Part shown: positions 23,756 to 32,819 of the stretch, piece by piece | Numbering within the stretch: position 1 is the stretch's first letter | Layout of the letters: every line of letters begins with the position of its first letter | Assembly: GCF_003674065.1 (NCBI RefSeq) | Contig: NZ_RDBE01000001.1 | Span: forward strand, 692,605 to 735,021 | Reading direction: 5' to 3' | Source: Nocardioides mangrovicus | GTDB taxonomy: Bacteria > Actinomycetota > Actinomycetes > Propionibacteriales > Nocardioidaceae | Length of the DNA: 42,417 bases | Translations under genes and position numbers: made by a program | Notes under the pieces: model-generated | What the model was told of the DNA's origin: nothing | The model's input: the letters and a program-made list of their open reading frames with translations, nothing else | Databases searched by the model: none

Positions 23756-24604
23756 CTACTCCAGGAACCGCTCCAGGGCGATCCGGGCCAGCCGCTCCGG
23801 GGCCTCATCCGGGATCCAGTGGCTCAGCCCGGGCAGCACCTCGAAGCGGTAGTCGGCGACCACGTGCTCGGCGCTCAGCTCGGCGCCGAGGCGGCCCAGG
23901 GCGACGTCGCCGTCGCTCCACACGTAGGTGGTGGGCACGCGGACCCGACGCGCCAGGCCGGACCCGCCGGTCGCGCCACGGGCGGTCAGCGGCATGGCGC
24001 GGTACCACCCCAGCGCGCCGCGCAGCGCGCCGTCGCCGACGATCTCGCGGCCGTAACGGGCCACCATCTCGCGGTCCATGCCCGAGGCGCCGAGGAAGCG
24101 ACCGGCCAGCGCGGGGCGCGAGAGGGCCAGCTCGGGCAGCCACGGCAGCTGGAAGAACCCCATGTACCAGGAGCGGCGCAGCTGGTCGCGGGTGCGCAGG
24201 GCGCGGGCCATCGCCGCCGGGTGCGGCACCGAGACGGCGACCAGGCTGCGCAGCAGCTCGGGGCGCGACGCGGCGGTGGACCAGGCCGCAGCGGCGCCCC
24301 AGTCGTGACCCATCAGGTGCACCGGCCCGGCCCCGAGCCTCTCCACCAGGGCGGCCACGTCGCCCACCACCCGTCCGAGCCCGTACGCCGCGCGTCCCCG
24401 GGGCCGCGCGCCCGAGGAGTACCCGCGCTGGTCCGGGGCGAGGGTGCGCAGCCCCGCCTCGTGGAGCAGCGGTGCGACGCCGGCCCACATCGTCGCGCGC
24501 TGCGGGAAGCCGTGCAGCAGCACCACCGGGGCGCCGTCCTCGGGTCCGGCGTCGTCGACGTCGAAGGTCAGCCCGTCGTGGTCGAACCGCGTCAGTCGTG
24601 CCAT
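23756..24604 (-). CDS. Epoxide-hydrolase-like alpha/beta hydrolase
   Basis: 282 residues. Oxyanion motif HGFPQ (31-35), nucleophile elbow GHDWGAAAAW with Asp101 as nucleophile (epoxide hydrolase or haloalkane dehalogenase type, not serine), and the catalytic histidine in GLSHWIPDE (H262). The cap region holds the tyrosines expected of epoxide hydrolases (SWYMGFF, LGWYRAMPL). The physiological substrate is unknown. ATG at 24604; an ATG nine bases upstream is also possible. It follows the AAA ATPase gene by 56 bp on the same strand. Confidence 0.85.
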   Translation of the reverse strand: MARLTRFDHDGLTFDVDDAGPEDGAPVVLLHGFPQRATMWAGVAPLLHEAGLRTLAPDQRGYSSGARPRGRAAYGLGRVVGDVAALVERLGAGPVHLMGHDWGAAAAWSTAASRPELLRSLVAVSVPHPAAMARALRTRDQLRRSWYMGFFQLPWLPELALSRPALAGRFLGASGMDREMVARYGREIVGDGALRGALGWYRAMPLTARGATGGSGLARRVRVPTTYVWSDGDVALGRLGAELSAEHVVADYRFEVLPGLSHWIPDEAPERLARIALERFLE

Positions 24605-24660
24605 GCGGACCATCCAACCCCACCGCGAACAGATGGCTCGACGAGGTCGTACCGGCTTGG

Positions 24661-25392
24661 CTACTCCAGCACGTGGCGGAGGTAGCGGTCGGGCGTCTGC
24701 AGGAACGCCCGCCAGTGCTGCACCAGCTCCAGGTCGTCGTAGCCGGTCTCGCGGATGCCCCACGGGCCCACCTCGAGCAGCCGCGCACCGGGCACGGCCG
24801 CCAGCAGTGGGGAGTGCGTCGCGCACACCAGCTGGGCGCCGTTGCGGGCCAGGTCGTGCATCGTGCCGATCAGCGCCATCTGGCCGCTGAACGACAGCGC
24901 TGCCTCCGGCTCGTCGAGGCAGTAGAAGCCGGGGGAGTCGAAGCGGGTGCGCAGCAGGGCGAGGAACGACTCGCCGTGGCTCATCTCGTGGAAGCTCGGG
25001 TCGTACTTCCCCGGGTTGGCCTCCAGGTAGGTGTAGAAGCCGTGCATCGACTCGGCCCGCAAGAAGAACCCCCAGCGGCTGGCTCCCGCCGAGCGCTCGA
25101 GGTCGAGCCAATGGTGCAGTGCGGACTCGCTGTCGCGCGTCGAGTAGTCGGCTCCGCGACTGCCGCCCTCGCGTGACATCCCGAAGGCGATCGCGAACGC
25201 CTCGACCAGCGTCGACTTGCCCGCACCGTTCTCGCCGTAGAGAAGCGTGATGCCGGGCGCGACGTCGAAGCCGTCGCGCAGCACCTGGTCGACCGCTGCC
25301 ATGCCAGCCGGCCACGACCCGTCCGCGAGGCCGTTGGGCCGGAACCGGCGCACCGGGCGGGTGTCGAACGGCTCGCCGATGCGCCGGGCCAC
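24661..25392 (-). CDS. RecF/SMC-like AAA ATPase
   Basis: 243 residues. Single nucleotide-binding domain: Walker A YGENGAGKST (about residues 52-61), the signature-like MSHGESFLALL, Walker B FYCLDEPEAALS and the His-loop CATHSPLL. There is no coiled coil or nuclease domain, so this is a short stand-alone member of the AAA_21/AAA_23 group whose role is unknown. The GTG at 25392 lies one base after the DUF6104 stop, so it is translationally coupled to the kgd unit. Confidence 0.82.
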   Translation of the reverse strand: MARRIGEPFDTRPVRRFRPNGLADGSWPAGMAAVDQVLRDGFDVAPGITLLYGENGAGKSTLVEAFAIAFGMSREGGSRGADYSTRDSESALHHWLDLERSAGASRWGFFLRAESMHGFYTYLEANPGKYDPSFHEMSHGESFLALLRTRFDSPGFYCLDEPEAALSFSGQMALIGTMHDLARNGAQLVCATHSPLLAAVPGARLLEVGPWGIRETGYDDLELVQHWRAFLQTPDRYLRHVLE

Positions 25393-25393
25393 G

Positions 25394-25579
25394 TCAGTCC
25401 AGGTCGTCGTCAGGGTCGTCGAGGCGGGCCAGCCAGGTGGCCAGCCGCTCGACGGCGGTCTCGAACTCGGGGTGGACGTCGCTGAACTCGCTCAGCCGCT
25501 CGGCCAGCCACCCCAAGGTGACCTCCTCCTCGCCGCGGCGCAAGGCAAGCTCCTCGACGCCGCGGTCGGTGAAGTACAC
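25394..25579 (-). CDS. DUF6104 family small acidic protein
   Basis: 61 residues, highly acidic, beginning MYFTDRGVEELALRRGEEEV and ending in an Asp-rich tail. This matches DUF6104 proteins that sit next to the oxoglutarate dehydrogenase gene in Streptomyces and relatives. Function unknown. It starts seven bases after the kgd stop and ends one base before the ATPase, so the three genes form one tight unit; a regulatory or assembly role for Kgd is an inference from position only. Confidence 0.8.
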   Translation of the reverse strand: MYFTDRGVEELALRRGEEEVTLGWLAERLSEFSDVHPEFETAVERLATWLARLDDPDDDLD

Positions 25580-25586
25580 GGCCGGG

Positions 25587-28500
25587 CTACTCGGCGAAGG
25601 CGGCGTCGACGATGGTCTTCAGCTCCTCGACGTGACGCGAGTGCTGACCCACCGACGGCGAGCTGGATGCCGGCCGAGAGATGACCTCGACCTCGTGGTC
25701 CAGCTGCCCGAACACGTTGAGCCGGTAGTGCGGGGCCGGGCCCATGTTGAGCGGCTCGTCCTGCACCCAGCGCACGTGCCGCAGGTTCGAGAACCGGCCC
25801 AGCTCGGCCTCTAGCTCCTCGATCGGCTCGGGGTAGAGCTCCTCGACGCGGACGATCGCGGTGGTGGGGTCCTCGCCCTGTCGCTTGCCGCGCTCGACCA
25901 TCAGGTCCCAGGTGATCCGGCCGCTGCACAGCAGCACCGTGGTGACCTGCTCGGGCGTCGCGACGTCGTCGCCGATGACCGGCCGGAAGGCGGTGCCCTC
26001 GGTGAAGTCCGCGGGCTTGGAGGCCGCCTCCTTGCGGCGCAGCATCGACTTCGGCGTGAACACCACCATCGGCCGGTGCGCCTGACCCAGCGCATGCTTG
26101 CGCAGCAGGTGGAAGTGGCTGGCCGGGGTGGAGGGCTGCGCCACCACGAAGGCGTCGTCGGCGGCCATCTGGAGGAACCGCTCGATGCGGGCCGAGGAGT
26201 GGTCGGGGCCCTGACCCTCGTAGCCGTGCGGTAGCAGCAGCACGACCCCGGACTCCTGGTTCCACTTGGCCTTGGAGGAGGAGATGAACTCGTCGATCAC
26301 CGACTGGGCGCCGTTGACGAAGTCGCCGAACTGCGCCTCCCACAGCACCAGCGCGTCGGGCCGGGCCACGGAGTAGCCGTACTCGAAGCCCAGCGCCGCG
26401 TACTCCGAGAGCAGCGAGTCGTAGACGTAGAACTGCGCCTGGTCGTCGGTGAGGTTGGCCAGCGGCGTCCACTCGTTGGCGTTGGTGCGGTCGATGATGG
26501 TGGCGAAGCGCTGCGCGAACGTGCCGCGCCGCGAGTCCTGCCCGGCCAGCCGCACCGGGCGGCCGTCCATCAGCAGCGAGCCGAAGGCCAAGATCTCGCC
26601 GGTGGCCCAGTCGATCGGGCCCTCGGCGATGGCCGCGGCGCGACGCTGCAGCTGCGGCAGCACCTTCGGGTGCACCGTGAAGCCGTCGGGCGCGCTGACG
26701 TGGGCGTCGGCGATCCGCTTGAGGGTGTCCTGCGGGATGCAGGTGCCCTGGTCGTGATCGTCGTGGGTCTTCTCCGGGTAGTCCGGGACCGTCATCCACG
26801 TCTTGGGGGCGCTGGTGGCCTCGCGGACCTCGGTGAAGACCCGCTCGAGCTGCTGCTGGTAGTTGCGCAGCACTTCCTCGGCCTCCTCCAGCGTGATGTC
26901 GCCGCGGCCGATGAGGGACTCGGTGTAGAGCTTGCGCACCGAGCGCTTCTGCTCGATCAGGTCGTACATCAGCGGCTGGGTGAACGAGGGGTCGTCGCCC
27001 TCGTTGTGCCCGCGCCGGCGGTAGCAGACCAGGTCGATGACGACGTCCTTCTTGAACGCCTGGCGGTACTCGTAGGCCAGCCGGGCCACGCGGATGCAGG
27101 CCTCGGGGTCGTCGCCGTTGACGTGGAAGATCGGCGCCTGCACCATCCGCGCGACGTCGGTGCAGTACAGCGACGAGCGCGAGGAGGCCGGCGAGGTGGT
27201 GAAGCCGACCTGGTTGTTGATGACAACGTGGATCGTGCCGCCGGTGCGGTAACCGCGCAGCTGGGAGAGGTTCAGCGTCTCCGCGACGACGCCCTGGCCG
27301 GCGAACGCGGCATCACCGTGCACCAGCACGGGCAGCACCGGGAAGGCCTCACCCTGGTTGAGGACGTCCTGCTTGGCACGCGCGATGCCCTCGAGCACCG
27401 GGTCGACGGTCTCCAGGTGCGACGGGTTCGCCGCCACCGAGACCTTGATGCTCGAGCCCTTCTCGGAGCTGAACTCGCCCTCGGCGCCCAGGTGGTACTT
27501 GACGTCGCCGGAGCCCTGCACGGTGCGCGGGTCGATGTTGCCCTCGAACTCGCGGAAGATCTGCCCGTAGGACTTGCCCACGATGTTGGCCAGCACGTTG
27601 AGCCGGCCACGGTGGGCCATGCCGATGGTGACCTCGTCCATACCGTCGTCTGCGGCCGCCTCGCAGATCTCGTCGAGGAGCGGGACCGTGGTCTCGCCGC
27701 CCTCGAGGCTGAAGCGCTTCTGGCCGACGAACTTGGTCTGCAGGAACGTCTCGAAGGCCTCGGCCTGGTTGAGCTTGAGCAGGATCCGCAGCTGCTCCTC
27801 GCGGGGCGGTTTCACGTGCGGACGCTCGACGCGCTCCTGGATCCAGCGACGCTGCTCGGGGTCTTGGATGTGCATGTACTCGATGCCGACGGTGCGGCAG
27901 TAGGAGTCGCGCAGGATGCCGAGGATGGCGCGCATCTTCATGAAGCTGCGGTCGCCGCCGAAGGAGCCGGTGGCGAACTCTCGCTCGAGGTCCCACAGCG
28001 TCAGGCCGTGGCTCTCGATCTCCAGGTCGGGGTGGCTGCGCTGGCGGTACTCCAGCGGGTCGGTGTCGGCCATCATGTGGCCGCGCACCCGGTAGGCGTG
28101 GATCAGCTCCAAGATCCGCGCCTGCTTGGTGATCTCGTCGTCGTGGTTGGTCGCGATGTCCGCGGCCCAGCGGATCGGCTCGTACGGGATGCGCAGCGAG
28201 CGGAAGATCTCGTCGTAGAACCCGTCCTCGCCCAGCAGCAGCTGGTGGATCCGGCGCAGGAACTCACCCGAGAGCGCACCCTGGATCACCCGGTGGTCGT
28301 AGGTGGAGGTCAGCGTCATGACCTTGCTGACCGCGTTGCGTGCCAGCGTCTCGGGCGAGGCGCCCTGCAGCTCGGGCGGGTAGTCCATCGAGCCGACGCC
28401 CACGATCGCGCCCTGCCCCTGCATCAGGCGCGGCACCGAGTGGTTGGTGCCGATCGTGCCGGGGTTGGTCAGCGAGATGGTGGTGCCCTTGAAGTCGGGC

Positions 28501-29426
28501 GCCGTGAGCTTGTTGTCGCGGGCGCGCCGGACCAGGTCCTCGTAGGCAGTCCAGAAGTGCGCGAAGTCCATCGACTCCGCACCCTTGATGGACGGCACCA
28601 CCAGCTGGCGGGTGCCGTCGGGCTTGGGCAGGTCGATGGCCAGGCCCAGGTTCACGTGCGCCGGCGTCACCAGGTTCGGCTTGCCGTCGCGCTGCTCGAA
28701 GCCGACGTTCATGTCCGGCACGTCGCGCAGCGCCTTGACCAGGGCGTAGCCGATGAGGTGGGTGAAGGACACCTTGCCGCCGCGGGCGCGGGCGAGGTGG
28801 TTGTTGATGACGATGCGGTTGTCCCAGAGCAGCTTCACCGGCACCGACCGGACGCTGGTGGCGGTGGGCACCTCCAGCGAGGCGTCCATGTTCTTCACCG
28901 TCAGCGCGGGCGCACCGCGCAGCACGGTGTACGTCGGCTCGTCGGCGGCCTCCGACGACCGCGCCGCCTGCTCCTTCGGCACGGCGTCGGCCTTGGGCGT
29001 GTGGCGGGCGGCGGGCGAGGCGCTGGCCGGGGTCTCGGACTTGGCGGGTGCCTTCGTCGGGGTCGCCGCCTCGGCCTTCTTCTCGGCCGGCTTCTGGGCA
29101 GGCTCGGTCTTCTGCTGAGCGGGAGCCTCGGTCTTCGTCGGGGCGGTCGCGGCCTTCCCGCCAGCCGCGTGACCAGCGCCGTTCCCAGCCCCGTTACCAG
29201 CCCCATTTCCGTTGCCGTTCGCAGCCGTCGCCTTGTCGCCGTTGCCCTCACGGGCCCGGAAGAACGCCGCCCATTGCGCGTCGACGCTGTCGGGGTCGCG
29301 CTGGAACTGGTCGTACATGTCGTCGACCAGCCACTCGTTGGCGCCGAAGTCGGAGAGCGCGTTGCCCCCCGAGTCGTGGCCTACGGTCTGCTGGGCTGCG
29401 GGCCGGTTGCCGTCCGTTGGGGGCAC
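25587..29426 (-). CDS. kgd: Multifunctional 2-oxoglutarate dehydrogenase/decarboxylase (E2-E1 fusion)
   Basis: 1279 residues. Central TCA enzyme of actinobacteria; the E1 part decarboxylates 2-oxoglutarate with thiamine diphosphate and the fused E2-type domain transfers succinyl groups using lipoyl domains borrowed from another protein. Order: N-terminal E1-like segment (1-45, [20 protein letters not shown]), a low-complexity Asn/Gly then Ala/Lys/Pro linker (about 55-150), E2 catalytic core with [13 protein letters not shown] near 375, then the E1 part with [15 protein letters not shown] near 703 and the NNQVGFTT thiamine site. GTG at 29426 with AGGAAGAGG upstream. Activity in relatives is controlled by GarA/OdhI; none is in the window. 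Confidence 0.96.
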   Translation of the reverse strand: MPPTDGNRPAAQQTVGHDSGGNALSDFGANEWLVDDMYDQFQRDPDSVDAQWAAFFRAREGNGDKATAANGNGNGAGNGAGNGAGHAAGGKAATAPTKTEAPAQQKTEPAQKPAEKKAEAATPTKAPAKSETPASASPAARHTPKADAVPKEQAARSSEAADEPTYTVLRGAPALTVKNMDASLEVPTATSVRSVPVKLLWDNRIVINNHLARARGGKVSFTHLIGYALVKALRDVPDMNVGFEQRDGKPNLVTPAHVNLGLAIDLPKPDGTRQLVVPSIKGAESMDFAHFWTAYEDLVRRARDNKLTAPDFKGTTISLTNPGTIGTNHSVPRLMQGQGAIVGVGSMDYPPELQGASPETLARNAVSKVMTLTSTYDHRVIQGALSGEFLRRIHQLLLGEDGFYDEIFRSLRIPYEPIRWAADIATNHDDEITKQARILELIHAYRVRGHMMADTDPLEYRQRSHPDLEIESHGLTLWDLEREFATGSFGGDRSFMKMRAILGILRDSYCRTVGIEYMHIQDPEQRRWIQERVERPHVKPPREEQLRILLKLNQAEAFETFLQTKFVGQKRFSLEGGETTVPLLDEICEAAADDGMDEVTIGMAHRGRLNVLANIVGKSYGQIFREFEGNIDPRTVQGSGDVKYHLGAEGEFSSEKGSSIKVSVAANPSHLETVDPVLEGIARAKQDVLNQGEAFPVLPVLVHGDAAFAGQGVVAETLNLSQLRGYRTGGTIHVVINNQVGFTTSPASSRSSLYCTDVARMVQAPIFHVNGDDPEACIRVARLAYEYRQAFKKDVVIDLVCYRRRGHNEGDDPSFTQPLMYDLIEQKRSVRKLYTESLIGRGDITLEEAEEVLRNYQQQLERVFTEVREATSAPKTWMTVPDYPEKTHDDHDQGTCIPQDTLKRIADAHVSAPDGFTVHPKVLPQLQRRAAAIAEGPIDWATGEILAFGSLLMDGRPVRLAGQDSRRGTFAQRFATIIDRTNANEWTPLANLTDDQAQFYVYDSLLSEYAALGFEYGYSVARPDALVLWEAQFGDFVNGAQSVIDEFISSSKAKWNQESGVVLLLPHGYEGQGPDHSSARIERFLQMAADDAFVVAQPSTPASHFHLLRKHALGQAHRPMVVFTPKSMLRRKEAASKPADFTEGTAFRPVIGDDVATPEQVTTVLLCSGRITWDLMVERGKRQGEDPTTAIVRVEELYPEPIEELEAELGRFSNLRHVRWVQDEPLNMGPAPHYRLNVFGQLDHEVEVISRPASSSPSVGQHSRHVEELKTIVDAAFAE

Positions 29427-29465
29427 TGCGGGAATCGCCTCTTCCTCGTCTGGTGAGCGTCTTCA

Positions 29466-29471
29466 AGGCTA
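29466..29471 (-). promoter_or_regulatory. -10 element of kgd
   Basis: TAGCCT on the minus strand lies 40 bases before the kgd GTG, with GTGAAC as a possible -35 16 bases further upstream. It sits just after the terminator hairpin of the preceding operon. Confidence 0.4.
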
Positions 29472-29510
29472 GACCCCGAGATGGCCTGTTCACAGGGCGT
29501 GTCGGGGTCT
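29471..29510 (-). terminator. Terminator hairpin between the NlpC/P60 gene and kgd
   Basis: AGACCCCGA (29471-29479) pairs perfectly with TCGGGGTCT (29502-29510), and an inner CCTG...CAGG stem adds a second helix. It would separate the murein operon from kgd. Confidence 0.55.
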
Positions 29511-29523
29511 GGTCGGTCACGGT

Positions 29524-30267
29524 TCAGCCATCGTCGGGAATCACCCGCCCGGCGGCGACCAGGTCGGCGTGTCGGCGCGCCGACATCGGGGCGTCCTCGA
29601 GGTGGCCGTGGGCCGTCGGGTCGCCCTCCGGCGCGTGCAGCATCCGCCGCTCCCCGGTGGCGGGGTCGCACCGGCTGGTGGCGAAGCCCACGTGGTAGAT
29701 CCGGCCGTCCTCGTGGGCGAAGAAGTAGAGGTCGCCCGGGCGGACGTCGTCCAGGTCGACCGGCGTCGCCGCGGCCTGCTGGTCGGGGGAGTCGCGGGGC
29801 ACCACGACTCCCAGCCGACGGAAGGTCAGGTGCACCAGGCCGGAGCAGTCCAGGCCCCACGGGCTGGTGCCCGCCCACAGGTAGGGCAGGCCGAGGTGCT
29901 CGCGGGCGAGGTCGAGCGGGTTCGGCTGGGGGAGTCCGGGTTCATCACGGTGCCGTGGTGAACCGGGGCTGAGGTGGGCGCGACGCAGCCAGCCGACGTA
30001 CCCACCCGGCTCGGCGCGGCCGACCACGCAGGGCTGCCACGGCAGCGCGACCTGCAGCCAGTCGCCCCGCTCCTCGAGGACCTCGGCCGGCTCGCCTCGC
30101 AGCGCCTGGGTCAGCGTCCGGCCGTGCAGGCCGAGCCGTTCGGGCGGGGTCAGCGCGCCCGTCCAGGCCGCGAGGTCGGGCACGTCGGCCACGGCGGGGG
30201 CGTCGACCTCGCGCGGGGCGTCGGGTGCGGTCCAAAGCGTGGCCACCTCGGCCGAGACGCTCAACAC
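29524..30267 (-). CDS. NlpC/P60 peptidase (murein dipeptide endopeptidase, YkfC-like)
   Basis: 247 residues. Cysteine peptidase that cuts D-Glu-diaminopimelate-type bonds in murein peptides. An N-terminal SH3-like part (about 1-105) is followed by the NlpC/P60 domain with catalytic C141 in GLDCSGLVHLTF, H192 in IYHVGFAT and a third polar residue near H211. No signal peptide is visible, so it may act on peptides taken up into the cell, as YkfC does. GTG at 30267 overlaps the epimerase stop by seven bases. It is the last gene of the murein operon. Confidence 0.85.
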   Translation of the reverse strand: MLSVSAEVATLWTAPDAPREVDAPAVADVPDLAAWTGALTPPERLGLHGRTLTQALRGEPAEVLEERGDWLQVALPWQPCVVGRAEPGGYVGWLRRAHLSPGSPRHRDEPGLPQPNPLDLAREHLGLPYLWAGTSPWGLDCSGLVHLTFRRLGVVVPRDSPDQQAAATPVDLDDVRPGDLYFFAHEDGRIYHVGFATSRCDPATGERRMLHAPEGDPTAHGHLEDAPMSARRHADLVAAGRVIPDDG

Positions 30268-31322
30268 GGGCCCAGGCCCGGCTCGGGGGACAGGTGCACG
30301 GTGCCGGCGCCGTAGGCCAGCGGCGGCGGGTCGCCGGCCAGCCACCAGGCGGCGTCCAGGTCGCTGACGCAGGTGGTACCCACCGCCGAGACCAGGCTGG
30401 CCGCCGCCGCCACGCCGACGCCGGTCTCCATCATGGAGCCCACCATCGTGCCCATCTGGTGGGCCGTGGCGAGCTCCAGCAGTGCTCGCGCGGGCACCAG
30501 GCCGCCGGCCTTGGCGAGCTTGACGTTGACCAGGTCGGCGGCGCGCCGCTCGATCACCGCGGTGAGGTCGCGCAGCCCGAACACGGCCTCGTCGGCCATC
30601 ACGGGCGTGGCGACGTGCGCGGTCACGTACGCCAGGCCGGGTAGGTCGGCGGCGGCCACCGGCTGCTCGACCAGCTCCACACCGCAGCCGGCGTCCTCGA
30701 GCGTCTCGACGACGCGCACGGCGTCCTTCGGGCTCCAGCCCTGGTTCGCGTCGAGCCGGATGGTCACCTCGGGGCCGACGGCCTCGCGCACCGCCCGCAC
30801 GCGGGCGACGTCGGTGGCGGCGTCGGTACCGACCTTCAGCTTCAGCGCGGTGAAGCCCTCGGCCGTCCGCGTCGCCGCCGACGCGGCGAGGGCCTCGGCG
30901 CTGCCGGCGGCGAGCGTCACGTCGGTGGGCACCTCGAGCCGGTGGCCGCCCAGGTAGCGCACCAGCGGCACGCCCAGCCGCCGGGCCGCGAGGTCGTGGA
31001 GCGCGACGTCGACGGCGGCCTTGGCGCCGTGGTTGCCGACCACCGCCTCGCGCACCTGCTCGGTGAGGGCGTGAAGGTCGTCGGCCTCCCGGCCGATCAG
31101 CGCCTCGGCCAGCGGCCCCTCGACGCAGGCCACGATCCCCGGCAGCGACTCGCCAGTCACACGCCACACCCCGGGCGCCTCGCCGAGGCCCACCGCGCCG
31201 TCGCCGTCCTCGACCTCGACGAGCACCGAGTCGATGGTGTCCGTCCGGCGCAGCGCCGTGACGAAGGTGGTGTGCAGCCGCTCGCACACCACCCGCGTTC
31301 GGACGGCGACCACGCGGCTCAT
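30261..31322 (-). CDS. Dipeptide epimerase (L-Ala-D/L-Glu type, enolase superfamily)
   Basis: 353 residues. Muconate-lactonising subgroup of the enolase superfamily. Catalytic K-x-K (K161, K163 in ALKLKVG), metal ligands D191 (RLDANQGW), E219 (ELVEQPV) and D244 (VMADEAVF), and the second catalytic lysine K268 (VNVKLAKAGG). Together with the adjacent NlpC/P60 peptidase this matches the YkfB-YkfC pair that epimerises L-Ala-D-Glu from murein for reuse. Specificity for another dipeptide is possible. ATG at 31322 overlaps the serine hydrolase stop (ATGA). Confidence 0.88.
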   Translation of the reverse strand: MSRVVAVRTRVVCERLHTTFVTALRRTDTIDSVLVEVEDGDGAVGLGEAPGVWRVTGESLPGIVACVEGPLAEALIGREADDLHALTEQVREAVVGNHGAKAAVDVALHDLAARRLGVPLVRYLGGHRLEVPTDVTLAAGSAEALAASAATRTAEGFTALKLKVGTDAATDVARVRAVREAVGPEVTIRLDANQGWSPKDAVRVVETLEDAGCGVELVEQPVAAADLPGLAYVTAHVATPVMADEAVFGLRDLTAVIERRAADLVNVKLAKAGGLVPARALLELATAHQMGTMVGSMMETGVGVAAAASLVSAVGTTCVSDLDAAWWLAGDPPPLAYGAGTVHLSPEPGLGPC

Positions 31323-32059
31323 GCCGCGCTCCAGGCCGCTGCGGCGACCTGCGCCAGCAGCTCGACGTGCTGCTCGCCCGGCAGATCGGCACGGGTCAGG
31401 ACGGCCAGTACCCGCGGCTCGCCCGAGGCCGGCCGCACGGTGCCGTGGTCGTGGCATACGCCCTCGAACCAACCCGGCTTGTGCGCCAGCGCCGCGTCGG
31501 CCGGCAGACCGGGGGCCATGCCGGCGTCCTCGCACGCCGCCATCAGGCCCAGCACCCGGCGGTCGACGGTGCCCAGCACCGTCGTCAGCCCGCGGGCGGT
31601 CACGACGTTGGCCCGGCCCGCCGCGGGGTCCTGGATCGGTCGCTCCACGCGGCAGCCGGTGCCCGAGTAGACCGCGTTGACGGCGTCGATCCCCACCGTC
31701 TCCAGCAGCAGGTTGGTGGCCAGGTTGCTCGAGCGCACGATGGCGCGCTCGGCCAGCCAGGCCAAGGACGCGGTGCGGCCCAGCCGCTGCCAGGGGAGCG
31801 GGTCGTTGTCGTAGTCCTCGGTGGTCTCGAAGGTGCCGCCGTCGAGGCTGGGCAGCACGGCTCGCACCTCGACCTCCTCCTCGAGGTCGCCGCGGCGGTG
31901 GAGCGCCTCGACCAGGGCCACCTTGAACGTGCTCGCCGCCGGGTGCGGCTCGTCGGCGCCGACGGACAGCAGCGTGCGTCCCTCGAGGCTGGCCAGGTGC
32001 ACCGACACGCAGGCGTCGTAGGCACTCGCGAGCCCTGCGATCTGCTCCCGAGCCGACAC
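31319..32059 (-). CDS. Class-A beta-lactamase-like serine hydrolase
   Basis: 246 residues. Penicillin-recognising fold: nucleophile S43-x-x-K46 (AASTFKVALVEAL), S-x-N at S110-N112 (VRSSNLATN) and a KTG-like HKPG at 193-196. The Thr of KTG is replaced by Pro and the omega-loop glutamate is not obvious. No signal peptide, which argues against a periplasmic beta-lactamase and suggests a cytoplasmic peptidase or esterase. First gene of the overlapping murein operon. GTG at 32059 with TAGACT 7 bases upstream (leaderless). Confidence 0.8.
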   Translation of the reverse strand: MSAREQIAGLASAYDACVSVHLASLEGRTLLSVGADEPHPAASTFKVALVEALHRRGDLEEEVEVRAVLPSLDGGTFETTEDYDNDPLPWQRLGRTASLAWLAERAIVRSSNLATNLLLETVGIDAVNAVYSGTGCRVERPIQDPAAGRANVVTARGLTTVLGTVDRRVLGLMAACEDAGMAPGLPADAALAHKPGWFEGVCHDHGTVRPASGEPRVLAVLTRADLPGEQHVELLAQVAAAAWSAA

Positions 32060-32066
32060 CCGGCCG

Positions 32067-32072
32067 AGTCTA
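32067..32072 (-). promoter_or_regulatory. -10 element of the murein operon (leaderless)
   Basis: TAGACT on the minus strand ends 7 bases before the GTG at 32059. The divergent HNH gene has CAGGAT 6 bases before its own GTG. Confidence 0.5.
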
Positions 32073-32102
32073 GGTGGGGGTGGTCGCGGGCAGGATGGGC
32101 GC

Positions 32103-32819
32103 GTGCGACGGCTGGCGGTGGTGATGGTCGTGCTCGCCGCACTCACCGGCTGCGCCTCCGGCGCCCGGCAGGGCGCGGACGCCTCGGGCGCCACCCGTGT
32201 CACCCGTGCGGCCTCGCCCACGCCGTCGGTGGCCGCGGCGCCGTCAGGCACCGCCGCCCGCGCCCGACGCCAGCTCGCCGCGCTCCCGGTGGTCGCGCGC
32301 CGCCCGACCACCGGATACGCACGCAGCGCCTTCGGCAGCTCCTGGCGCGACATCGACCACAACGGCTGCAACCAGCGCGACGACGTCCTGCTCCGCGACG
32401 CCGTGCCCGGCACTGTCCGGTACGCCCGGCAGGGCGCCTGCGACCACGACGTCCTGGCCGGCACCTGGCACGACCCCTACACCGGCCGCACCCTGGTCTT
32501 CGACGACCTCAAGGACCTGCACCAGGCGCAGGCCGTCCAGATCGACCACATCGTGCCGCTGGCCGAGGCATGGGCCTCGGGCGCCGACGTCTGGAGCGCC
32601 GAGCGGCGCCAGCGGTTCGCCAACTACCTGCCCGAGCTGCTCGCCGTCGACGGCCCCACCAACGCCGGCAAGGGCGACGGCGACCCCGCCGCGTGGCGGC
32701 CCCGCAAGGCCTTCCAGTGCACGTACGCGATCCGCTGGATCGCCATCAAGACCCGGTGGCACCTGGCCGCAGACCCCAGCGAGGAGGCCGCGCTGCGACA
32801 GCTGCTGGGCTACTGCTGA
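32103..32819 (+). CDS. HNH-type nuclease-like lipoprotein
   Basis: 238 residues. N-terminal signal with lipobox LTGC (C17), so it is probably anchored outside the membrane. After an Ala/Pro/Thr-rich spacer (18-60), the domain holds [15 protein letters not shown] (D148, H149), the HNH core of the DUF1524/GmrSD-like family, and a later N-A-G-K-G stretch. Such secreted HNH proteins are widespread in actinobacteria; whether they degrade environmental DNA is not known. Its end overlaps the GGDEF-EAL gene by 10 bases. Confidence 0.83.
   Translation: MRRLAVVMVVLAALTGCASGARQGADASGATRVTRAASPTPSVAAAPSGTAARARRQLAALPVVARRPTTGYARSAFGSSWRDIDHNGCNQRDDVLLRDAVPGTVRYARQGACDHDVLAGTWHDPYTGRTLVFDDLKDLHQAQAVQIDHIVPLAEAWASGADVWSAERRQRFANYLPELLAVDGPTNAGKGDGDPAAWRPRKAFQCTYAIRWIAIKTRWHLAADPSEEAALRQLLGYC

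Noticed and set aside
26670-29456. 928-codon plus-strand frame antisense to kgd
   Set aside because: Composition (Val, Leu, Gly, His, Arg) is that of an antisense frame opposite a high-GC gene; no domain, no ribosome site.
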